Below are positions 1-6,931 of a stretch of 19,683 bases of DNA, piece after piece (position 1 is the first letter of the stretch; the number at the start of each line of letters is the position of its first letter). Source of the DNA: an uncultured Sphingomonas sp. GTDB taxonomy: Bacteria; Pseudomonadota; Alphaproteobacteria; Sphingomonadales; Sphingomonadaceae. The notes beneath the pieces are model-generated. The model did not search any database. It had not been told where the DNA came from and was given only the letters and a program-made list of their open reading frames with translations. Made by a program: the position numbers and the translations under genes. Location of the stretch: contig CAMLSA010000063.1 of assembly GCA_946482655.1 (NCBI GenBank), forward strand, positions 1 through 19,683, written 5' to 3'.

Positions 1-27
1 CTGGCGCGTCAGGGAAGCAGCGCATGA
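1..27 (+). CDS. C-terminal end of an upstream gene (partial)
   Basis: The first 24 bases read as an open frame (L-A-R-Q-G-S-S-A) that ends in a TGA at 25-27. That TGA overlaps the ATG of the next gene in an ATGA arrangement, the same junction used by the next gene pair at 1043-1046. This suggests the operon begins before the window, but eight codons do not allow any family assignment. The open frame could be chance; the support is only the shared junction style. Confidence 0.4.
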   Translation: MARQGSSA

Positions 28-1046
28 CCTCGCCGGAGCCGCGCGACAATCTGCTTGTGTCGGTCGGCATCGCCGATCCCGTGATGAGCGATTCCACCGT
101 CGGGATATTGTCCACGCTCGCCGATCAGCTCGCAGTCCGCTTTCGCTACTGGGAGCTGCTGATAGTCAGTGATGTCGACAAGGCGGGCGCCTATGGCCCC
201 GCCATCGAGACGATAGCAAACATCCGCTTGTTGAAGGTTCGTCACGGAACCTCCTTCTATCGCCGGCGGGTGGCGATCGCCGGCGAAGCGATCGGCGATG
301 TGGTGGTGATATCGACCCTCGACGATCTCCAGCAACTGCCGATCATCGAGATGATCGAGAAGGCCGAGCAGAGTGGCGGCATGGTCGTCGGACGGCGCCG
401 TTCTCCGCTTCTGCTCAACACTCCGTTCCGTGCGCTGGGCCTGAGCGCCGGGTTCCGCGTCGATGCAAGCGATATGCTGACGACGGCCTATTCGCGGCCC
501 GTTCTCAACAAGCTGTTGAACCATCCCGATCCGCAGCTCGCGCTGCGTTTTCCGCCGGTCGATGACAGCATCGCGGTGCTGAACCAGCCGTGCGTCGGCG
601 GGACTGCCCCTCCGCGCGGCTCGCCGCTACGCAATGCCCGGCGCAGGCTGGGTCTGTTGCAGAAGCTGCTGGTGGGCTCAGCCCCCAGGGTGCTGGCTGT
701 GGTCGCGTCGCTGGCCTTCCTCGTTGCCGTGGCGGCGATAGCCTTCGTCATCTATGCGGTGGTGACATGGCTGATGCTCGACAATGTGCAGCCTGGCTGG
801 CTGACGACCTCGCTCGTTCTGGGGCTCACCGCCTTGTTCCTGGCCTGCGCCATCTTCGGGCTGTCGATTGGCCTCCAAAAGCTCATTGATCTGCTGTCCG
901 CCGACCTGGCCGAGGACGTTATCGACGAGATAACCTCGGTGGACCTGTTCAGGGAGGTTTTCGACGAGCTGAACATCGAACAGGATGCAACCCGCCGGCT
1001 GGACAAGCCGGCGGCTCGTGCTGCTTCAGGCGCGCGACCCGCATGA
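24..1046 (+). CDS. GtrB/DPM1-like family 2 glycosyltransferase with two C-terminal membrane helices
   Basis: This 340-aa protein resembles polyprenyl-phosphate glycosyltransferases (GtrB, ArnC, DPM1 type), which move a sugar from a nucleotide donor to a C55 lipid phosphate at the inner face of the cytoplasmic membrane. The GT-A core covers roughly residues 8-200. An acidic DDLQ motif (D100, D101) stands where the family has DxDLQ, followed by a VVGRRRS segment (121-127) typical of its distal part. The usual N-terminal PxYNE motif is weak (VSVGIADP), so donor specificity or even activity is uncertain. Two hydrophobic helices lie near residues 222-250 and 258-285, joined by a QPGW-type loop as in GtrB. 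An AGGGA ribosome site sits eight bases before the ATG. The stop overlaps the next start (ATGA at 1043). The sugar is not predictable. Confidence 0.75.
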   Translation: MTSPEPRDNLLVSVGIADPVMSDSTVGILSTLADQLAVRFRYWELLIVSDVDKAGAYGPAIETIANIRLLKVRHGTSFYRRRVAIAGEAIGDVVVISTLDDLQQLPIIEMIEKAEQSGGMVVGRRRSPLLLNTPFRALGLSAGFRVDASDMLTTAYSRPVLNKLLNHPDPQLALRFPPVDDSIAVLNQPCVGGTAPPRGSPLRNARRRLGLLQKLLVGSAPRVLAVVASLAFLVAVAAIAFVIYAVVTWLMLDNVQPGWLTTSLVLGLTALFLACAIFGLSIGLQKLIDLLSADLAEDVIDEITSVDLFREVFDELNIEQDATRRLDKPAARAASGARPA

Positions 1047-2209
1047 CCGGCAGGCGATCGGTCGATTATCTTGTGGTCGGGGGCGGCTTCTACGGTTGCT
1101 GCCTTGCCCTGTTTCTTCGCTCGATGTCCGATCGGATCATGCTCGTGGAGGCGGAGGATGTCCTTCTGGACCGGGCATCGCGGGTCAACCAGGCACGCGT
1201 CCATACGGGATTTCATTATCCGCGCAACATGCTTACGGCGGTCAAGTCGCTGGTTCTTCACAACCGGTTCGCCTCTGATTTCCCGGATGCGGTCGTCGAC
1301 GATTTCGAGATGCTCTACGCCATAGCGAGACGGCGATCGAAGGTGTCCGCCAAGCGTTTCCACCGGATGTTCACCGACATGGGTAGCCCGATCGCGCCCG
1401 CCAATGCCTCCCAAGCCGCGCTGTTCGATCCGGACCTGATCGAAGCCGCCTTCGCCTGCCGGGAATATGCCTTCGATTATTCGGTCCTGCGCCGGCACAT
1501 GGAAAACCGCTTCGATGCACTGGGGTTCGATATCAGATTGGGCACCATGGTCAGCGAAATCGAGGACCGGGGCGACGGCGCAATCGCGCGCCTGTCGACC
1601 GGCGAGGAAATTCATGCCCGCTACATCTTCAACGCCACCTATTCGCAGGTCAACGCGCTGTTGCGTTCCGCCGGCCTGCCTGAAGCCGATGTCAAGCATG
1701 AAGTGGCGGAGATCGCGCTGATCAAGGTGCCGCCGCAACTCGACCGATATGGCGTGACGATCATGGACGGGCCCTTCCTTTCCTGCATGCCCTATCCGGC
1801 GGAGCGGGCTCATTCCCTGACTCATGTCCGCTACACGCCCCAGCTCAGCTGGACCGATCGCACCACCAGCCGGTCGGCTTACGATGTGTTCAGGGATGCC
1901 GGTCTGGCGACGCGCCATCGGCATATGCTTCTGGATGGTCGGCGCTATCTACCGTGCCTCGCCGATGCTGAGTGGCTGAAATCGATCTATGACGTGAAGA
2001 CCGTGATGGTGAAAAACGAGCAGGATGACGGACGGCCGATCCTGTTCCGGCGCCAGCCGGAGGGTTCGCATGTGATTTCCGTCATCGGGGGGAAGATTGA
2101 CAATATTTACGACCTGTTCGATGCGGTTCGCCGCGCTCAGCCGGAATGGACGTCTGCGGACCTGCGTTTTCTGCACGAGGGCAAGCCGAACATTCGGAAG
2201 TCGGCATGA
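1043..2209 (+). CDS. FAD-dependent oxidoreductase of the glycosyltransferase operon
   Basis: This 388-aa protein has an N-terminal Rossmann dinucleotide site, GGGFYG at residues 13-18, with an acidic ribose-binding residue near E36 at the end of the second strand. That marks it as an FAD enzyme of the broad DAO/GMC-like group. A conserved-looking stretch at 44-60 (RASRVNQARVHTGFHYP) probably lies at the flavin. The C-terminal GGKIDNIYDLF segment resembles the final FAD-contact region of DAO-type enzymes. No signal peptide or membrane helix is visible, so it is probably cytoplasmic. It overlaps the upstream glycosyltransferase by ATGA and is co-oriented with three sugar-transfer genes, so a role in oxidising a sugar, lipid-linked sugar or attached amino compound is likely but inferred. 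The substrate is unknown. Confidence 0.75.
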   Translation: MTGRRSVDYLVVGGGFYGCCLALFLRSMSDRIMLVEAEDVLLDRASRVNQARVHTGFHYPRNMLTAVKSLVLHNRFASDFPDAVVDDFEMLYAIARRRSKVSAKRFHRMFTDMGSPIAPANASQAALFDPDLIEAAFACREYAFDYSVLRRHMENRFDALGFDIRLGTMVSEIEDRGDGAIARLSTGEEIHARYIFNATYSQVNALLRSAGLPEADVKHEVAEIALIKVPPQLDRYGVTIMDGPFLSCMPYPAERAHSLTHVRYTPQLSWTDRTTSRSAYDVFRDAGLATRHRHMLLDGRRYLPCLADAEWLKSIYDVKTVMVKNEQDDGRPILFRRQPEGSHVISVIGGKIDNIYDLFDAVRRAQPEWTSADLRFLHEGKPNIRKSA

Positions 2210-2272
2210 CCGGATGGCCGCGAGGCGGGCCTCTTCAACCAGGCCTGGTCCGCCTTTGAGCGTCGTCACCTC

Positions 2273-3073
2273 ATGAGCAATCGCGTCGAGCCGACAGACA
2301 TGAACTGGCAAGTGCCCGATCATCAGCGCGATGTTCTTGCGCCGAAGCGCTATGATTTCGGGTTGGTCATTCCGGTGATCAACGAGGGAGAACGGATACG
2401 CGGGCAGTTGCAGCGGATCGCGGCCGCGAACCTTCCCGTCGATATCATCATCGCCGATGGCGGCTCGACCGACGGCTCACTCGACCGGGAAATCCTATCG
2501 GCCTGCAATGTCCGGGCGCTGCTGATCAAGACCGGTCCCGGACGCTTGAGCGCGCAGCTTCGCATGGCCTATGCCTGGTGCCTGCGCGAGGGATATGTCG
2601 GCGTCGTGACGATCGACGGGAATGGCAAGGATAATGTCGAGGCGGTGAGCGACTTCGTCGCCAAATTGCGCGACGGTTTCGATTATGTGCAAGGATCGCG
2701 CTATCGCCGCGGTGGCAAGGCGGAAAACACGCCGCTGGAACGAACGTTGGGCAATCGGCTGATCCATGCTCCCATGCTCAGCCTTGCCGGGCGACATTTC
2801 TTCACCGACACCACCAATGGTTTTCGCGGCTATTCCGCCCGCTATCTGCTCGACCCGCGGGTGCAGCCCTTTCGCGAGATATTCTCACGTTATGAGCTGC
2901 TTTTCTATCTCACTGCCCGCGCCGGCCAGATTGGCCTCAAGGTTTGTGAAGTGCCGGTCAGGCGCAGCTATCCCCGCGGCGAGGCGGCTCCGACCAAGAT
3001 CGTGGGCCATGGCGCCAAGTTCGCCCTGCTGCGGCAGACATTCCAGGCGGCGATCGGTGCTTTCAATCCCTGA
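2273..3073 (+). CDS. DPM1-like family 2 glycosyltransferase, soluble
   Basis: This 266-aa protein is a GT-A glycosyltransferase. It shows the IPVINEGERI nucleotide-sugar motif (residues 33-42), the DGGSTDGS motif (62-69) and an acidic catalytic segment TIDGNGKD (113-120) in place of DADLQ, followed by the QGSRYRRGG loop. No membrane segment is seen, as in soluble DPM1 and unlike the first glycosyltransferase of this operon. It probably makes a polyprenyl-phosphate sugar or extends one. The start is uncertain. The ATG at 2273 lacks a clear ribosome site, and the frame is open back to the stop of the oxidoreductase 63 bases upstream, which is in the same frame. Another ATG lies at codon 10. Reinitiation after the upstream stop may drive its translation. 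Confidence 0.8.
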   Translation: MSNRVEPTDMNWQVPDHQRDVLAPKRYDFGLVIPVINEGERIRGQLQRIAAANLPVDIIIADGGSTDGSLDREILSACNVRALLIKTGPGRLSAQLRMAYAWCLREGYVGVVTIDGNGKDNVEAVSDFVAKLRDGFDYVQGSRYRRGGKAENTPLERTLGNRLIHAPMLSLAGRHFFTDTTNGFRGYSARYLLDPRVQPFREIFSRYELLFYLTARAGQIGLKVCEVPVRRSYPRGEAAPTKIVGHGAKFALLRQTFQAAIGAFNP

Positions 3074-3124
3074 GCATCAGCCGTTAGGGAAGAGGCAAGC
3101 CGGGGAGGGGAGGGACTGGTCACC

Positions 3125-4888
3125 ATGAAGCCGGATGAGACCGCCACGACCGGCGCGCGAACGGTGGTTGCCCAGCGCAGCTCCGGCCGGGAAACAGTCA
3201 CGGTTGCGCTATTGAGCGCAGGCATCCTCCTCATTCTGTTTGCCCGGTTCAATTCGATCAGCGGCGTGATACTGCCTTATCTGCAACGCGCTGCCGATCC
3301 TGCGCTGTATGCCAATGATTTCTTCATCAATGCCGCTGTGATCAAGAGCTCGAGCATCTTCTTCGATGTACTGGATTATTTTGCGTGGGACATAACCGGC
3401 CCCCGATTCATCATCACGGTCTATGTGCTGGTGACGGTCGCTGCCGGTGCGGCGGTCAATCTCATTCTCAAGAATATCTTCTCGATCGAGGATCCGCCGT
3501 TGCGAACGGCGCTGTTGTTCGCGCTCATTTTCGCGGATGCCAAACTGATCGGCCTCAACAAATCCGGCTGGATCATCGAGCATAATTTCTCGCTCTCCTT
3601 CCTGGCGTGCGCGCTTCGCATCTGGTTTCTCTATTTCGCCCTAGGCCAGAGATTTTTGGCAATGGCAGCCATCCTTATCCCGATCAATTTGCTGGCGATC
3701 AAGGTGGGGTGGCCCCTGATTGGCTTTGCCGTGCTTCTGCTTGTCCAGGCGCGGCATCGCTCCCCCTGGACCTGGGCGGTGCTCCTCCTTTCCTTGGTGG
3801 TCCCTCTGATTTCCGCGCTCGAGACTCAGATCGCCGTTGATCCCGAGGAAAGGGCGGCGATCTTCGACATCGTAAAGACCAGCCACCCGCAGGAGGATAA
3901 TCCGTTCGCCGGGCCGCTGCTCCAGATACCGCTCTTCATCGCGGCCACGGCATCCGCTTGGATTTTCGCCGGCCGACTTGAGCACGGGCTCGCAGCACGC
4001 ATTCGAACGATCCTGCTGGGCTCGCTGCTCATCTTCCTGTGCGGAGGGCTGTACCTCGATGTCCTGTCGGCAAGCGCGCCGATACCTCTTGCGGTTTTAT
4101 TGAGTCCGGCGCGCGCGCTCGAAGCGGCCGGTTTCCTGATATATCTCCTGCTCCTGCTCTGGATCGTCAGGACATCGATGTTTTCCGAAGCCGAGCGCGT
4201 GGCGGCAGTTGTTGCCGCGATAATGTTCAAAGTCACACCTGATCACAAATGGATTATCATCGCCGTCGGCTTGGGCTTGGCTGCATTCGCCCTGAGCCTG
4301 GTCCGAAGAATGGCGGAAAGATACGGAGCGGGCGCGCGCTTCATGGTCCCTCGACTGGACCTAGCGCTCGGTCTCGCCGTGGTGGCGCCGCTGATCGGGA
4401 TGTTCTTCGCGTTCAACCTGAGTGGCCAGCGAACCCTCTACCATTACGATCCGGCGCTCGGCTTCTACGATGCGGCAACCCCTGCGGATGTGTTGCCGAT
4501 GCTGCGCTTCATCGCGGCTCAGAAGGCCGACCGGCGTATCATATTCGCTTGGCAGCGCAATGGCGTATCCAAAGCTCCCTGGAGCATGGCGGTGCGCAAA
4601 TCGGGGATCTCCGGCGATCCTTATTATTTGCCTCGTCTGAGCGATATTCGCTGGCAAATGGCGGCCAATGCCGTGGAGGAGAGGCTGCTCGACGGGCTCC
4701 GGCGCGGTCGTATCGATGCCGAGGTCGCCCGTGCGCTGGCAGCGTACCGCGTGACGGTCGTGCTCCCGGCGACTCTGGCCGGTGCCGTAAGCGGGTGGCG
4801 CGTAGTGCATGATTTCGGGAGCTGGAGGGAAGTGGCCGTGCCCGAGCACCTCGCCATCGGCCGGACCTCCTCCCAGGACTCCGAATGA
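3125..4888 (+). CDS. Polytopic membrane protein, GT-C-like architecture, function unknown
   Basis: This 587-aa protein has about 11 predicted membrane helices between residues 25 and 430 and a soluble C-terminal domain of about 155 residues, presumably extracytoplasmic. The first large loop carries two acidic residues in DPALYANDFF (D58, D65), placed like the catalytic acidic loop of GT-C glycosyltransferases, which use polyprenyl-phosphate sugars as donors. That layout, plus two DPM1-like enzymes upstream, suggests it transfers the lipid-linked sugar to an acceptor outside the membrane. I do not recognise a named family with confidence. The ATG follows a GGGAGGGGAGGG purine run. A GGCCGG/CCGGCC inverted repeat at 4893-4905, just past the stop, may help end the operon, though no T tract follows. 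Confidence 0.65.
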   Translation: MKPDETATTGARTVVAQRSSGRETVTVALLSAGILLILFARFNSISGVILPYLQRAADPALYANDFFINAAVIKSSSIFFDVLDYFAWDITGPRFIITVYVLVTVAAGAAVNLILKNIFSIEDPPLRTALLFALIFADAKLIGLNKSGWIIEHNFSLSFLACALRIWFLYFALGQRFLAMAAILIPINLLAIKVGWPLIGFAVLLLVQARHRSPWTWAVLLLSLVVPLISALETQIAVDPEERAAIFDIVKTSHPQEDNPFAGPLLQIPLFIAATASAWIFAGRLEHGLAARIRTILLGSLLIFLCGGLYLDVLSASAPIPLAVLLSPARALEAAGFLIYLLLLLWIVRTSMFSEAERVAAVVAAIMFKVTPDHKWIIIAVGLGLAAFALSLVRRMAERYGAGARFMVPRLDLALGLAVVAPLIGMFFAFNLSGQRTLYHYDPALGFYDAATPADVLPMLRFIAAQKADRRIIFAWQRNGVSKAPWSMAVRKSGISGDPYYLPRLSDIRWQMAANAVEERLLDGLRRGRIDAEVARALAAYRVTVVLPATLAGAVSGWRVVHDFGSWREVAVPEHLAIGRTSSQDSE

Positions 4889-4892
4889 GAAT

Positions 4893-4905
4893 GGCCGGTC
4901 CGGCC
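4893..4905 (+). terminator. GGCCGG-T-CCGGCC inverted repeat after the glycosyltransferase operon
   Basis: Six-base perfect arms flank a single T five bases after the stop of the membrane protein gene. As RNA it would form about five GC pairs with a three-base loop. There is no U run afterwards, so it may only stabilise the transcript end or act with Rho. Confidence 0.3.
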
Positions 4906-4917
4906 TTCCGTGGTTAC

Positions 4918-4943
4918 GGAACTGAATCCTGACAGATGCGTCT
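4918..4943 (+). promoter_or_regulatory. EcfG-like general stress promoter
   Basis: GGAAC at 4918-4922 is followed by exactly 16 bases and then CGTCT at 4939-4943. The known alphaproteobacterial EcfG (sigma-EcfG) consensus is GGAAC-N16/17-CGTT, so this differs by one base in the -10 element. A start of transcription near 4950 would leave about 30 bases of leader before the ATG at 4981. The same motif with the same deviation appears in front of the 81-aa minus-strand gene at 5636-5661. Confidence 0.55.
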
Positions 4944-4980
4944 AATCCGCAGGGAGGGGCGTAATGTAGGAGTAAGGCGT

Positions 4981-5241
4981 ATGAGGACCAGGGTCATTGT
5001 TGCCGGCACCTGCATGGTTATTGCTGCCGCAAGCATCTCCGGACCATTAATAGCCGCACCCGTTACGAGTCAGGAACTCAGGGCTACGACGAGCAATGCG
5101 CGTATCGTTTCGACAATGCGGCGGCTCGATCATTTCCAGAATCGGGCGCGATACAATAACGATTCCCGATTCTATGTGAGTCGTGATGGCCAGCGTTTCG
5201 CTCAAATCCAGCAAAGCGGTGCAACCCGGCTCAATCGCTAA
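4981..5241 (+). CDS. Small exported protein, 86 aa, unknown function
   Basis: The product starts with a charged n-region (MRTR), a hydrophobic core and a likely signal peptidase site after PLIAA near residue 21. The mature part is about 65 polar residues rich in Arg, Asn and Gln, with no cysteines. The mature sequence matches no family I know. I chose the ATG at 4981 over an in-frame ATG at 4936 because AGGAG lies eight bases before it, because the signal peptide starts there, and because the EcfG-like promoter at 4918-4943 would overlap the longer version. Translation probably ends transcriptionally at the 9-bp hairpin at 5250-5271. A stress-induced periplasmic or secreted role is inferred from the promoter only. 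Confidence 0.65.
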   Translation: MRTRVIVAGTCMVIAAASISGPLIAAPVTSQELRATTSNARIVSTMRRLDHFQNRARYNNDSRFYVSRDGQRFAQIQQSGATRLNR

Positions 5242-5249
5242 CATTGTGA

Positions 5250-5271
5250 CCTGAGCTTCGGTAAGCTCAGG
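5250..5271 (+). terminator. Strong hairpin after the 86-aa gene
   Basis: CCTGAGCTT at 5250-5258 and its exact complement AAGCTCAGG at 5263-5271 form a 9-bp stem with a CGGT loop, eight bases after the stop codon. The following bases (ATCATACCC) contain no U run, so it is either a weak intrinsic terminator or a 3' end stabiliser. Being symmetric, it could also serve the minus-strand 81-aa gene that ends at 5363. Confidence 0.55.
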
Positions 5272-5362
5272 ATCATACCCGGGATGGGACACGCACGGCT
5301 TTCTTGCCGACCAGATATCCGCAGGGCAGCGCGCGTCGTCGTGTTGTCGTTCGGGCTATCCG

Positions 5363-5608
5363 CTATCGGCAGTTAGGGCCCGCGTGAAGAGCTGCCCGGT
5401 CGCCCGAGGCGAAATCGACCAAGCCGGACACCAGCAATACCCTTGCGTCGTGCCGGAGCAAGGCGACGCATCGATCGCCGCATCGAAGGGCATAGTCGGA
5501 GCCGTCGGCGAAGGTCCGGGCGAGTTCGAGCGCCTCCGCGTCATCGCCGGCTTGGAATTCGCGATCGGGTTCGGTCCCATATCTGTGACGAAGCCGATAG
5601 GTTGGCAT
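5363..5608 (-). CDS. Small cytoplasmic protein, 81 aa, unknown function
   Basis: The product begins MPTYRLRHRYG and continues with an acidic, alanine-rich segment (AGDDAEALELARTFA) and a C-terminal part with two cysteines (LRCGDRCVALL). There is no signal peptide or membrane helix. Small alphaproteobacterial proteins starting with an MPxYxL-type strand followed by a DDAEA helix are common, but I cannot name the family. The longer open frame (to 5731) was trimmed because GGAGG lies five bases before this ATG. An EcfG-like promoter (GGAAC-N16-CGTCC) ends 28 bases upstream. It is divergent from the 124-aa exported protein gene, with 123 bases between the starts. A stress-response role is inferred from the promoter. 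Confidence 0.65.
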   Translation of the reverse strand: MPTYRLRHRYGTEPDREFQAGDDAEALELARTFADGSDYALRCGDRCVALLRHDARVLLVSGLVDFASGDRAALHAGPNCR

Positions 5609-5635
5609 CCTGTCCTCCAGCGCTCGTGCCGAATA

Positions 5636-5661
5636 GGACGCCTTCGCCTCGAATATGTTCC
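5636..5661 (-). promoter_or_regulatory. EcfG-like promoter for the 81-aa gene
   Basis: Read on the minus strand, GGAAC (5661-5657) is followed by 16 bases and CGTCC (5640-5636). This fits the EcfG consensus GGAAC-N16/17-CGTT with one mismatch, the same position as in the promoter at 4918-4943. Transcription would start near 5629, about 20 bases before the ribosome site and start codon. Confidence 0.55.
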
Positions 5662-5731
5662 TCGCCAGCCGTTCCGTGATCTTCAAAGCCGGTGCAAACA
5701 GCCCTATTCCCGATATCGGCGGGAGGGACAT

Positions 5732-6106
5732 ATGCGCGTGGTGGGGTTGTCGATCGTCTTGCTGAGCTGGATTCAGTCGCCGGCGTTACAGGCTCAGGTC
5801 ACGCCGGGGACTCTGCCGGTCCAGGGCCGGAGCGGTCAGATGGAGCGCTTGCGGTCGGAATTGCGCAGTGCGGAGAACGCCATGAGCGAGGCTGGCCGGA
5901 ATAAGGCGCGTGCGTATCGCGAAGCCCACGAACTATACAAGAACTGCTCGCGAGAGTTACGGGCTTTCTGCCTGTTGAGCGCGCAAAAGCTCATGCGCGA
6001 TGCCGATTTCGAGTATGAATACCGGGAGAACCACGTCACCGTACTCGAGAAGGCCATCGCTGTTCTGGGAGGGGCTGGCGCGCCTGGCCAGCTGTCCCCG
6101 AGATAG
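5732..6106 (+). CDS. Exported helical protein, 124 aa, unknown function
   Basis: Residues 1-21 form a signal peptide (MRVVGLSIVLLSW core, likely cleavage after ALQA). The mature protein is mostly one long amphipathic helix from about residue 38 to 115 (MERLRSELRSAENAM onward), with charged heptad-like spacing and two cysteines (NCSRELRAFC) that could form a disulfide in the periplasm. The open frame extends far upstream, but the ATG at 5732 is preferred. It follows GGGAGG at 5721-5726, and the signal peptide begins there. I recognise no family. It is divergent from the 81-aa gene. No EcfG-like motif was found in front of it. Confidence 0.65.
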   Translation: MRVVGLSIVLLSWIQSPALQAQVTPGTLPVQGRSGQMERLRSELRSAENAMSEAGRNKARAYREAHELYKNCSRELRAFCLLSAQKLMRDADFEYEYRENHVTVLEKAIAVLGGAGAPGQLSPR

Positions 6107-6348
6107 GCTCAAGACACGCGACAGACCATTGCTGGAGCGGGAGGGGCCGCCGGGCAAGTTGGCCGGCGAGGCTGCATGTTCCCATTCGTCCTTCGAGGGC
6201 GTGGTGCGCACCTCGATTTCTCCGGGAGGAAGCTCGAGACGCGCGCCGAGAGATTAGGCTGGTATGGCCGTGGTCTTTCGGAATCACTAGCAATCGCAGT
6301 GTGGTAGGAGTATTTTATAGCAATGCGGGGGACTCGAAGGAGGCTTCC

Positions 6349-6726
6349 ATGTTAGTAGAATCCGACCTCGACGCCGTCACCGATCATTCTCATCAACTTA
6401 TCTCGTCGGCACGCGTCGAGGGGACCCCGATCTACAATCCACTCGGAGAGAAGCTGGGGACGGTGCATTCTGTAATGATTCACAAGACCACGGGCCAGGT
6501 CGCATATGCGCTGCTCGCTTTTGGCGGTTTCTTCGGACTGGGCACACATGTCCACCCAATTCCGTGGCAAATGCTGACCTATGATCCATCGCGGCATGGC
6601 TATGTCGCTGACATTACGCGAGAGATGCTCGAGGACGCCCCGAGCTTGGAGCTCGACAAGGCCGATCGGCCTACGGAGAGCGAGCGACCCATGTATCACT
6701 ATTGGAAGTTCGATACCTACTGGTGA
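6349..6726 (+). CDS. PRC-barrel domain protein
   Basis: This 125-aa protein holds one PRC-barrel domain at about residues 16-85. The pattern is characteristic: a short strand (SSARVEGTPIYNP), GEKLGTVHSVMI, then TGQVAYALLAFGGFFGLG and HPIPWQML. PRC-barrel proteins of this stand-alone type are common in alphaproteobacteria, often linked to stress or envelope functions; the ligand is not known. There is no signal peptide. The ATG at 6349 follows AAGGAGG (6337-6343) with five bases between, which decides the start over the in-frame upstream codon at 6301. The 242 bases before it hold no supported gene. It is convergent with the YeiH-family gene, with weak hairpins (6829-6841 and 6891-6902) in the gap. 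Confidence 0.85.
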   Translation: MLVESDLDAVTDHSHQLISSARVEGTPIYNPLGEKLGTVHSVMIHKTTGQVAYALLAFGGFFGLGTHVHPIPWQMLTYDPSRHGYVADITREMLEDAPSLELDKADRPTESERPMYHYWKFDTYW

Positions 6727-6931
6727 ACGCATTAGGCGCGGCGGAGGGATGTTGACCGAAGCCGATCTTCCGCCTGCCTGAAAGGGTAGCAAAAAGGCTC
6801 GCCGGCTTCACTCGATGGCCTGTAAACACGCCGTTTCGGCGCGTCTGTCCGTTGCTACGCGGGTCCGCCGGAAATGCCAAAGATCGCAAACCGCCAAAGC
6901 GGCGCCAACGCGACGCGATGAGTAATTCCTT

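Noticed and set aside
5384..5731. Upstream extension of the 124-aa exported protein
   Set aside because: It is antisense to the 81-aa gene and would hide the signal peptide that starts at 5732.
6329..6338. A short match to the tRNA-Leu T-arm sequence (GGACTCGAA) as a possible attachment site
   Set aside because: Only about nine bases match, no longer repeat exists, and no integrase is present. It is explained by chance next to a ribosome site.
6748..6781. A ten-codon frame after the PRC-barrel gene (MLTEADLPPA)
   Set aside because: The GGAGGG sits directly on the ATG, too close to work, and the frame is too short to support.
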